Shown: piece after piece, positions 56,427-64,000 of the stretch | Position numbering within the stretch: the stretch's first letter is position 1 | Layout of the letters: each line of letters starts with the position of its first letter | Source: Massilia sp. W12 | GTDB lineage: Bacteria > Pseudomonadota > Gammaproteobacteria > Burkholderiales > Burkholderiaceae_D | DNA: 64,000 nucleotides | Assembly: GCF_037300705.1 (NCBI RefSeq) | Contig: NZ_CP147776.1 | Location: forward strand, 3,968,001-4,032,000 | Reading direction: 5' to 3' | Position numbers and translations under genes: made by a program | Notes under the pieces: generated by a model | What the model was told of the DNA's origin: nothing | What the model saw: only the letters and a program-made list of their open reading frames with translations | Database searches by the model: none

Positions 56427-56738
56427 CCTGTTTCTTTAACAATTCATGCTTAAATTGGCATAAAAATAAAAAGTTGAAGCGTCCTCTTCTTCATCTGGAC
56501 AAATAAAACATCGGGAATAATCAGTATTGCAGAATTCTGCAACATGACAAGCGCCGGCAGGGCTTGCCCACGGTCTTGGCGGGTGTTTTGAAGAATTGTA
56601 TGAAAACTGCCGGCATTTTCATGATTGAAGCCGGGCGGCCAATCTGCCGCATGATCAGCATGACCTTGGAAGATGAAAGTTTTACCGTTTCGCGCAGCGC
56701 TGACTTGTAATTGATGCGGGAGCCGAAAGGGTTTGAAT

Positions 56739-56861
56739 GTGCCCGCTCCGATTTTTTGGATGTCCCCTGCCCTTGATTGCGCCGGCTCGCATGCCTTTGC
56801 ATATCCACCGGTGTCGAATGGGCCGGCTCCAATTCTTTGGCATATCCACCGGTGTCGGACG
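56739..56861. repeat. three degenerate 41-base tandem units
   Basis: Units start near 56740, 56781 and 56822. The last two share GCATATCCACCGGTGTCG exactly; the first is divergent (GCCCGCTCCGATTTTTTGG). They lie downstream of the large sensor gene (minus strand). The stretch 56348-56923 has no supported gene. Confidence 0.6.
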
Positions 56862-56923
56862 CCGGGTTATCGCTGCACTCAAGCCAGCCTGCGCAGCAGA
56901 CCAGGCAAGCCAGCGGGGCCGGC

Positions 56924-59900
56924 TTATTTTTGCTTGATCCACTCCGGCACATGCCAGGATTTGAGCCAGACGATAAATTCAGGCAGCGGCATCGGCTCGG
57001 CCACGATGTAGCCTTGCAGCAGATCGCAGCCAAGCTTTTGCACCATCTGCAAATCCGCCTCTTTCTCCACCCCTTCGGCCACGGTTTGCAATTGCAGGCG
57101 CTTGGCCATTTCAACCGAGGATTGCAAAATAATTCTGGCCTGCTCGTTTTGCGAGGCGGAGGCGACAAAGCTGCGGTCTATCTTCAGTTCGGTGAAAGGC
57201 AGGCGGCGCAGCTGATCAATGGTGGAATAGCCTGTGCCGAAATCGTCAATCGACAATCCGATGCCCTTCAAGCGCAGGCGCAGCAAGACATCCAGCCCGA
57301 TGCGCGCATCCTGCATTACGCCGGATTCGGTGATTTCAATCATCAGATTTTCCGGCTTGATGTCGTATTGCTTGAGTTGCTGATCAATATGCTCAGGCAG
57401 ATTGATGGTGCCCAGGGTCGAGGCGGCCAGGTTGAGGGCGATGCGCAAATCGGGGTAACCCGCTTCACGCAATGCGGCCAGCGCCTGCATCGCGCTTTGC
57501 AGCATGGCGATAAACAGGCTGTCGATAAAGCCATGCGCTTCCATCGGCGCAATGAACTGCAAGGGCGTAATCAGGCTGCCATCCTGGCGCCGCCAGCGCG
57601 CCAGCGCTTCCGCACCGCATGGCAAGCCGCTCTTCAAATCCAGCTTCGGTTGGAAATACGGCACAAATTCATTGCGCGCCAACCCCGCCGCCAACTCCGT
57701 CGGCATGACGCCATCCTGATCGCTGTCTTCCAAGGGCAACTCACCCGGATGCGGACAATGGCGCAGCAATTCGTATAAACGCTCCGGCATAAACGGCTTG
57801 GCCAGCGTGCCCCAGATGCGCAGACCATGGGCTTGCGCCAGTTCATAGATGCTGGGCAGGAGATCGGCGGCGCCGCTGATCACAATCAGCGCCCCGCGAT
57901 AATCATGTTTGGCCAGATGACGCAGGAATTCCACCCCATCCATGCCCGGCATATTCACATCGAACAGCAAGACGTCGATGTTATGCGCCGCTTTGGCCAG
58001 CTCAGCCAGAGCGATGCGCGCATCATTTTCCTGGCGCACCCCTTGCGCTCCGCGCAGCGATAATAAATGGGACAGATAATCGAGCATGAACGGATCATCA
58101 TCGACCAGCATCACATGCAAACCCTGTAATTCATTGCTGCGCACCTCCGCCGGCAATTGGCCACGCTGGCGCGGCAGGGTTTGAATGCGTTCCTCGGTTT
58201 CGCGCAAGCTGGCCAGCAGGCTGGGCATATCCGCTTCCAGCAAAGCCCAGTCGCTCTTCAAGCCGGTTTGTTCGAGTTTTTGACACAGATCGGACAAGGC
58301 GGTCGCGCCTATCATGCGCGCCGAGGATTTCAGCTTGTGCACTGCGCGCACGAAGGTGATGGTGTCGCGCCGTTGCAGCGCCCACTTGGCGTCATTGATG
58401 CATTCGGCGGCTGAGTCAAGGAAGCCATGCAGCATGCGCGCCGCTTCCTGCGGGTCGTCGTCGCCCAGCATTTGCGCCAGATTTTCCAGATAGTCGGCAT
58501 AGGCCGGTCTTTGCTCTTGCGGCGGACGCGGCGCGATGCGGCTGCGCGGGGCCGGTTTGACGTTTTGCAGGCTGCTCAGCCATTTTTGCAACATCGCTTG
58601 CAAGTCTTTGAGTTCAACCGGTTTGGCCAGAAAATCATCCATGCCGGCGGCGGCGCAGGCCGCAGCCGCGTCTTTGGCGGCATTCGCGGTCAAGGCGACG
58701 ATGGGGATATGGCCGCCGGTCAGCGATTCTTTGGCGCGCACCGCTTGCGCCAGTTCATAGCCATCCATCACCGCCATATTGCAATCGGTCAGGATCAAGT
58801 CATAGTCGCCGGCCTGCCATTTTTCCAGCGCTTCGCTGCCATCGCAGGCGAAATCAACCCGGTATCCTAATTTCTCAATCTGCCGGCGCAATAATTTGCG
58901 GTTCGGTTCATGGTCTTCCGCCGCCAGAATCGCGCCGGGATATTGCGGCGGCAATTCTTCTTCCGGCTCCGGCGCGGCGGTGGCCTGGGTCAATTCCAGT
59001 TCAACCCAGAAAGAGGAGCCTTCGCCCAGCACCGATTCCACTCCGATCAGGCCGTTCATGGCTTGCACCAGGGTTTTCGTGATCACCAGGCCGATGCCGG
59101 TGCCTTCAATCGTGCCGCGCTCAGCGCCGATACGGTTAAACGGCTGGAACAATTCGGTCAGGCGCTCCGGCGCAATGCCGGGGCCGGTGTCGTGGATGGT
59201 GAGGCGATAGCGCTGGCCCGGCAAGGCGTCGCCGCGCACTGAGACGCGCCCGCCATCGCGGTTGTATTTGACCGCATTTGAGAGCAGATTCAGCAAGACT
59301 TGGCGCAGGCGGATGCGGTCGCCGCGCAAAATCACCGGCGCGCTCAAATTCAAATCCAGGCTGATATCGCGCGCCCTGGCTTGCGGCTCCAGCAATTTGT
59401 GGCAGTCGCGCAGAATTTCCGCCGGGTCCACGTCTTCAATCGACAATTCGACGCGGCCCGATTCGATGCGCGCCAGATCCAGAATATCATTGACCAGCGC
59501 CAGCAGATGGCGGCCTGCTTTCTCAATTTCCGCCGCGCTGTTGTGCACATCCTCGTTCAAATCGTCTTCCATCGACAGCAATTGGGCAAAACCCAGCACT
59601 GCATTCAGCGGGGTGCGCAATTCGTGACTCATGGAAGAGAGGAAGAGCGATTTGGCGCGCGAGGCCGCTTCCGCCGCTTCGCGCGAGGTGATCAATTCCT
59701 GCTCCACCTGCTTGCGTTCGGTAATGTCCTGGATGGTGCCGGAGAAGCTCTTGATGCGGCCGCTCTCATCGCTGCGCGCCACGGCTTCGGTGTGCACCCA
59801 GCGGATGCTGCCATCCGGGCGCACGATGCGGCTGTCAATGCTGTGCCGTTCGCCTTTCTTGAAGGCTTCTTTCATCAGATTGCGGATGCGCTCGACATCA

Positions 59901-62023
59901 TCCGGGTGCAGGGTCGAGAGCAGGCGTTCCAGGGTCGGTTCATACTGTCCCGGCAAATGGCCAAAGATGCGGCACACCTCATCCGACCAGGTGATCTGGC
60001 CGCTTGCCACGTCCCATTTCCAGTTGCCCATGTGGCCGATTTGCTGCGCCTGGTGCAATTCAGCGGTGCGCTCTTGCACCAATTCTTCCAGATGTTCGCG
60101 GTATTGCGACAATTCCTGATCCATGCGCTTGCGCTCGGTGATGTCGCGCGTGACGGTGGCGAAATTGATCGGTTTGCCGCTGGCGGCGTCATCGATGCGG
60201 AAGATATCGAACCAGACCGGAATCGTCTGCCCGCTGTTGAAGTGACGGAATTGCAATTCGCCGGTGAAGCGGCCATGTTGCATCAGGTGCGGGATGATTT
60301 GATCGTGCACCATTTGCGCATCCGGAACCGGGAAAAAGTCGGCCAGATGGACTTCATCAAACACGCCGAATTCCTGCAGGCCGACCAGGCTGCGCCCGGC
60401 TTCATTGATAAAGGTGGCGCGCCCGCTGATGTCGGTAATCGCAATAAAGTCGGGCGAATAGCGCACGATGGAGGCGAGGCGCTGAATTTCCTCCTCGGCC
60501 ATGGTCTGCTCGGTAATGTCGGTATTGGTGCCGACATAGGCCATGACTTCGCCCTGCTGATTGAAAATCGGCGCAGCCTGTCCCAGCACCCAGCGCATAT
60601 CGCCGTTTTCATGTACAAAGCGGTAGGAGGAATGCAAGGGTTTGCCGCTGGATGCGGCGGCCAGCCATTCATCCCAGACGCGCCGCACATCGTCCGGGTG
60701 CAAGGCGCGATACCAGCCGTCGCCCATCGCCTGCGCGCTGGTGATGCCGGCGATCTGGCACCAGCGGTTATTCACGAAGGTGCAATTGCCATGCCCATCG
60801 GTTTCAAACACGCCGACCGGCGATTCTTCAATCATGCCGGCCAAGCGGCTTTCATTTTGCTGCAACACCGCTTGCTGCTGGTCGAGGGTGGCGATCATCT
60901 GATTGAATGAGCGCACCAGAATCCCGATTTCGCCGCCATGTTCTTCTTCCACCAGGCGCGCCGGGCCGGATTTGGTCGGCAGGGTGGAAACGTGTTCGGT
61001 AAAGCGTGAGAGCGGATCAATCAGACGCCGCACCAGGGTGGAGACAATCAGAATCAGCAGAATGCAACCGCCGCCAATCGCCAGCGAAACATAGTGCAAG
61101 GCGCGGTCAAACGGCGCGCGCGCTTCTTCCAGCATGTAATTGGAAGCGAAAATCCAGCCGGTTGACTCCACCCGCTTAAAGGTGACAATCACCGCATCGC
61201 CATACGAGGTGATGGTTTCGCCGACCCCTTCAAACCCGGCATAGGCCTTGTCATACATCGGGTTTTTGCCGAGGGTGGCGGTGAGCAGGCGCTTTTTATC
61301 GACGTGCAAAATCATTAAGCCGTCGCGGTCGGTCATATACACATACCCTTTGGCGCCGTTTTTGACTTTGCCGATCTGCACCATTAAGTTATCGCCCAGC
61401 AGATCCATATGGCCGACCAGCAAGCCGATGAATTGCCCGCTTTTATCAAACACCGGGGCCGACATGTGCAGCGCCGGCTCATTTTTATTGCGGGTGGAAG
61501 CGTAGGGTTTGCTGATATACGGTTTTTGCGTGATCAGGGCATGCTGGAAAAATTCGCGCATCGCCATATCTTTGCCGCGCCGGCCTTCGCGAAACGGGGC
61601 TTCGGCCACCAATGAACCGTCTTTGCCGATCAACATTACGCCGGTGTCGAACATGGCGTGCAAACTGCCCTGCTGATCCAGAAAATCCTGCGCTTTTTGC
61701 GGATCGCTGAAGACATCCGCCGGCACCCGCGCGGCGGAGGCGCTCAAGGCGCCGAGCATAAAGCGCAGCTTGTCATCCATGGTCTTGGTCAGGGCCGAGA
61801 CCAGCGACACTTGCTGGGTGTAGATGGAGTTGCGGAATTCGCGCTCGAAATAGCGGAAGCTGATCCAGGAAACGGTGGCGACGAATAACACGAAGACAAC
61901 CGATGCGGTCAGGGCGACCTTGGCTTTCAAGCTCAGATCGGCGGACGCCGCTTGCCGGTTTTTCGGTTTGGCTTCTGTCACTTTATTCCACCCCTTGGAG
62001 TCGTCAACCGGTTCAGAATACAT
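56924..62023 (-). CDS. Cache-HAMP-PAS-hybrid histidine kinase-REC-HPt-REC-EAL protein
   Basis: A 1699-residue membrane protein. TM1 near 35-57, periplasmic dCache-type sensor (about 60-310), TM2 near 312-333, HAMP, three PAS domains (about 392-790), HisKA with SHELRTPLNAV (His near 797), HATPase (VLLNLLSNAVKYN, GTGIGLVITK), receiver 1 (LILTDCNMAVMDG), HPt (AVHKLKSSARM), receiver 2 (LLFDVNMPGMDG), and a C-terminal EAL domain with EALARW, ALNLAAS, IEITES, DDFGTGYS, LKIDRSF, AEGVE and LQGYIVAEP, so all catalytic residues of c-di-GMP phosphodiesterase appear present. The ATG at 62023 follows a TTG; no strong ribosome site. Links a phosphorelay to c-di-GMP breakdown. Confidence 0.93.
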   Translation of the reverse strand: MYSEPVDDSKGWNKVTEAKPKNRQAASADLSLKAKVALTASVVFVLFVATVSWISFRYFEREFRNSIYTQQVSLVSALTKTMDDKLRFMLGALSASAARVPADVFSDPQKAQDFLDQQGSLHAMFDTGVMLIGKDGSLVAEAPFREGRRGKDMAMREFFQHALITQKPYISKPYASTRNKNEPALHMSAPVFDKSGQFIGLLVGHMDLLGDNLMVQIGKVKNGAKGYVYMTDRDGLMILHVDKKRLLTATLGKNPMYDKAYAGFEGVGETITSYGDAVIVTFKRVESTGWIFASNYMLEEARAPFDRALHYVSLAIGGGCILLILIVSTLVRRLIDPLSRFTEHVSTLPTKSGPARLVEEEHGGEIGILVRSFNQMIATLDQQQAVLQQNESRLAGMIEESPVGVFETDGHGNCTFVNNRWCQIAGITSAQAMGDGWYRALHPDDVRRVWDEWLAAASSGKPLHSSYRFVHENGDMRWVLGQAAPIFNQQGEVMAYVGTNTDITEQTMAEEEIQRLASIVRYSPDFIAITDISGRATFINEAGRSLVGLQEFGVFDEVHLADFFPVPDAQMVHDQIIPHLMQHGRFTGELQFRHFNSGQTIPVWFDIFRIDDAASGKPINFATVTRDITERKRMDQELSQYREHLEELVQERTAELHQAQQIGHMGNWKWDVASGQITWSDEVCRIFGHLPGQYEPTLERLLSTLHPDDVERIRNLMKEAFKKGERHSIDSRIVRPDGSIRWVHTEAVARSDESGRIKSFSGTIQDITERKQVEQELITSREAAEAASRAKSLFLSSMSHELRTPLNAVLGFAQLLSMEDDLNEDVHNSAAEIEKAGRHLLALVNDILDLARIESGRVELSIEDVDPAEILRDCHKLLEPQARARDISLDLNLSAPVILRGDRIRLRQVLLNLLSNAVKYNRDGGRVSVRGDALPGQRYRLTIHDTGPGIAPERLTELFQPFNRIGAERGTIEGTGIGLVITKTLVQAMNGLIGVESVLGEGSSFWVELELTQATAAPEPEEELPPQYPGAILAAEDHEPNRKLLRRQIEKLGYRVDFACDGSEALEKWQAGDYDLILTDCNMAVMDGYELAQAVRAKESLTGGHIPIVALTANAAKDAAAACAAAGMDDFLAKPVELKDLQAMLQKWLSSLQNVKPAPRSRIAPRPPQEQRPAYADYLENLAQMLGDDDPQEAARMLHGFLDSAAECINDAKWALQRRDTITFVRAVHKLKSSARMIGATALSDLCQKLEQTGLKSDWALLEADMPSLLASLRETEERIQTLPRQRGQLPAEVRSNELQGLHVMLVDDDPFMLDYLSHLLSLRGAQGVRQENDARIALAELAKAAHNIDVLLFDVNMPGMDGVEFLRHLAKHDYRGALIVISGAADLLPSIYELAQAHGLRIWGTLAKPFMPERLYELLRHCPHPGELPLEDSDQDGVMPTELAAGLARNEFVPYFQPKLDLKSGLPCGAEALARWRRQDGSLITPLQFIAPMEAHGFIDSLFIAMLQSAMQALAALREAGYPDLRIALNLAASTLGTINLPEHIDQQLKQYDIKPENLMIEITESGVMQDARIGLDVLLRLRLKGIGLSIDDFGTGYSTIDQLRRLPFTELKIDRSFVASASQNEQARIILQSSVEMAKRLQLQTVAEGVEKEADLQMVQKLGCDLLQGYIVAEPMPLPEFIVWLKSWHVPEWIKQK

Positions 62024-62069
62024 CAAACCATGAGCGCCAAGCCAGCCTTTTGCATCAGATCAGACCGAC

Positions 62070-64000
62070 TTATTCGCCCAGCAAATGATCGAGCAACACA
62101 TAAAACTGTTCAATATCGAGCGGTTTGGCGACATAAGCGGTGAAACCGGCGGCCAAACCGCGCTCAGCATCGCCCTTCATCGCGTTCGCTGTCACCGCCA
62201 CCACCGGGGTTTCCTGCAAGCCGGGGATGGCGCGTAATTGCTGCAAGGCCTGATAGCCATCCAGGCCGGGCAGGTTAATATCCAGCAAGATCAGGGCCGG
62301 CTTGAGTTTTTCCGCCAGCGGCAGCCCGGCTTCAGCGCTGACCGCCTCCACCATTTCCAGATTGCCGCGTCTGGCCAGCACTTTATGCATCAAGCGCTGA
62401 CTGGCGGCATTGTCTTCAATATACAAAATGATCTTGCGTGAAGCATCGATCTCAGCTTGTGGCGCCATGCTTTCCTCCTGTGGCCGCACGGGGGCGGCGA
62501 TGCGCTCTGGTTCGGCAGGCAGCGTGACCTCCTCTGCCCGGGTTTGCGGGGGTGTATGCGGGACCCGGAGCGGTTCCGGATCAGTTTGCGCTGGCGCCGT
62601 GTGTGCAGCTTCCATGACCTGCGGCGGCGGCAAGCGGCTGCTGGCGGCGCTTAAATTCAGCTCCAGCCAGAAAGTGGCGCCCAGTCCGGGCGTGGATTCC
62701 ACCCCCAACTGGCCGCCCATTAAATGCAAAAGACTGCGGCAAATCAATAAACCGATGCCGGTGCCCTTGCTGCCGCCCTCTTCCGCCCCGAGGCGGTCGA
62801 ATGGAGTGAACAGGCGCGCCAGCTTGTCAGCGCTCAAGCCATAACCGGTGTCGCTGACGGCGATTTGCAAGCGCGGCGTAAGCGCGCTCAGCGTATCGGT
62901 GTCGTCCAGCGGCATCAAGCAGCAACCGACTTGCACGCGACCGCCGGGACGATTGTATTTTATGCCATTTGCAATCAAGGCCAGCAAGACTTGATGCAAA
63001 CAACCGGCATCGGCTATCACTTCACAATCCAGACACTCGCCCAGATCAAAGCCGATGCTCACGCCATTGGCCGCAGCCATGCCGACCACATGCGATTCGC
63101 AGGATAAAAACAGCTGACGCAAGGAAACCGGGGCCAGATGGATTTGCTGCTGGCCGGATTCGATGCGCGCCAGATCCAGCACGTCTGAGACCAGGCCCAG
63201 CAATTGCTGACCGGTGCGCGCAATTTCATACGCGCCCTGCTGCACGCTGGCGGCGGCGCGCGCGGCGCCGGGGTCTTGCTGCATCAGATTGGCATACGCC
63301 AGAATCGCATTGATGGGGGCGCGCAATTGTCGCCCCATGTCTTGCAAAAAAGCGGGTTTGACCTGATTCGCCTCATCCAGATTAAAACTGCTCATTTCAT
63401 GCAGCGCGGCCATGTCCTGCACCGTGGTGTCGCTGCGCAACAGGCGGCCATCGCTGCCCAGATGCCCCAGGCCCACCGTACGCACATAGCGGATCTGACC
63501 ATCGAAGCGGACGATGCTTTGCACGCTGTCATCGTCATCCTCTTGTATTGCCTGGTTCTGGCGCAGACTCAGATTGCTCATCAGTTCTGACCACACCAAT
63601 TGTTCTTCGTCGCGCTCCAGCGTGGCTTTGCGCTGCGCTTCATAGTGCGCGCGCGCTTCCTGTTTATCTGCGCTGATGTCATGCCGCCAGGAGACGAATT
63701 GCCAGGGCCGCCCCTCGTCATCCAGAAAGGGGGCGATGGTGGTTTCCAGCCAATACAGGCCGCCCTGTTTGTCGCGGTTGCAAATCTGGCCATGCCAGAT
63801 GCGGCCCTGATTCAGGCTGTGCCATAAATCCTGGAAAAAGGCGTTGTCATGTTCGCCGGATTTCAGCATGCGATGGTTTTGCCCCAGCAGCTCATGCCGC
63901 GCATAACCGCTGACGCGGCAAAAGCGGTCATTGATCCAGGTGATGCGGCCCATCGGATCGGTGATCGAAATCGGCGTATGCTGGTTCAAGGCTTCGTGTT
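62070..64000 (-). CDS. PAS-hybrid sensor kinase-REC, lacking the H-box histidine (5' end beyond window)
   Basis: At least 643 codons are visible; the frame is open to the right edge, so the true start is outside (a TTG at 63989 lies inside a PAS-domain sequence EALNQHTPISITDPMGRI). PAS domain, then a second linker PAS-like part, a HisKA-like helix (KPAFLQDMGRQLRAPINAIL), HATPase domain (LLALIANGIKYN, SDTGYGL, GTGIGLLICRSLL) and receiver (ILLDINLPGLDGYQ). The site that normally reads S-H-E-L-R is G-R-Q-L-R, with no His. Stop at 62070 is 46 bases before the start of the EAL sensor gene, so both are likely one operon. Confidence 0.9.
   Translation of the reverse strand, partial: HEALNQHTPISITDPMGRITWINDRFCRVSGYARHELLGQNHRMLKSGEHDNAFFQDLWHSLNQGRIWHGQICNRDKQGGLYWLETTIAPFLDDEGRPWQFVSWRHDISADKQEARAHYEAQRKATLERDEEQLVWSELMSNLSLRQNQAIQEDDDDSVQSIVRFDGQIRYVRTVGLGHLGSDGRLLRSDTTVQDMAALHEMSSFNLDEANQVKPAFLQDMGRQLRAPINAILAYANLMQQDPGAARAAASVQQGAYEIARTGQQLLGLVSDVLDLARIESGQQQIHLAPVSLRQLFLSCESHVVGMAAANGVSIGFDLGECLDCEVIADAGCLHQVLLALIANGIKYNRPGGRVQVGCCLMPLDDTDTLSALTPRLQIAVSDTGYGLSADKLARLFTPFDRLGAEEGGSKGTGIGLLICRSLLHLMGGQLGVESTPGLGATFWLELNLSAASSRLPPPQVMEAAHTAPAQTDPEPLRVPHTPPQTRAEEVTLPAEPERIAAPVRPQEESMAPQAEIDASRKIILYIEDNAASQRLMHKVLARRGNLEMVEAVSAEAGLPLAEKLKPALILLDINLPGLDGYQALQQLRAIPGLQETPVVAVTANAMKGDAERGLAAGFTAYVAKPLDIEQFYVLLDHLLGE

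Noticed and set aside
56521-57168. 215-codon minus-strand frame
   Set aside because: Overlaps the end of the EAL domain in another frame and has no recognisable sequence features.
59300-60910. 536-codon open frame on the plus strand
   Set aside because: Antisense to the PAS and kinase domains of the large sensor protein.

Overview
The window looks like a chromosomal piece of a GC-rich betaproteobacterium, most likely Burkholderiales (Oxalobacteraceae-like). This is inferred from protein style: PEP-CTERM sorting tails, DUF2339/DUF3999 membrane pair, NsrR-Hmp, MocR regulator, giant DUF11/SdrD surface protein. No rRNA, tRNA or CRISPR array was recognised, so the placement is an inference. Layout: 1-7.1 kb is mostly housekeeping on the minus strand: clpB (3' end outside the window) with a sigma-32-type promoter, a small membrane protein whose 3' end is duplicated around an HNH endonuclease gene, a PEP-CTERM protein, and a compact srkA-moaE-crcB operon. 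At 7.3-11 kb lie a Roco (ROC-COR) GTPase with an unusual Ala/Tyr-rich segment and a cluster of REP-like repeats. At 11.1-22.9 kb are a lytic transglycosylase, a translationally coupled DUF2339-DUF3999-YkgJ operon, a cupin, a SUKH-like protein, a sensor kinase coupled to an MscS channel with a cyclic-nucleotide-binding domain, a DUF2939 protein and a second PEP-CTERM protein. From 22.9 to 34 kb is an accessory region. It holds several copies of a roughly 240-bp repeat with inverted ends, a three-gene cassette containing a YafO-like toxin, a PhyH-type oxygenase, a 2027-residue protein with a papain-like cysteine protease motif and a separate HEXXH zinc-protease motif, an AT-rich patch, and an IS21-like remnant. 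At 34.2-42.4 kb are nsrR and hmp with NsrR-type operators, then a minus-strand operon of two near-identical secreted phospholipase-like proteins, a PpiC foldase and a small exported protein, followed by a MocR regulator. At 42.4-56.4 kb is a three-gene envelope module: a 3112-residue DUF11/SdrD-repeat protein, an outer-membrane barrel protein overlapping it, and an OmpA-family protein. At 56.9-64 kb are two large signalling proteins: a Cache-PAS-kinase-REC-HPt-REC-EAL protein that could link a phosphorelay to c-di-GMP breakdown, and a hybrid kinase (5' end outside the window) that lacks the phospho-accepting histidine. The strongest candidates for undescribed biology are the giant two-protease protein, the YafO-like cassette with an unfamiliar antitoxin candidate, the Roco protein, and the giant repeat-protein module. 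All functional assignments come from reading motifs by eye; no database search was run.
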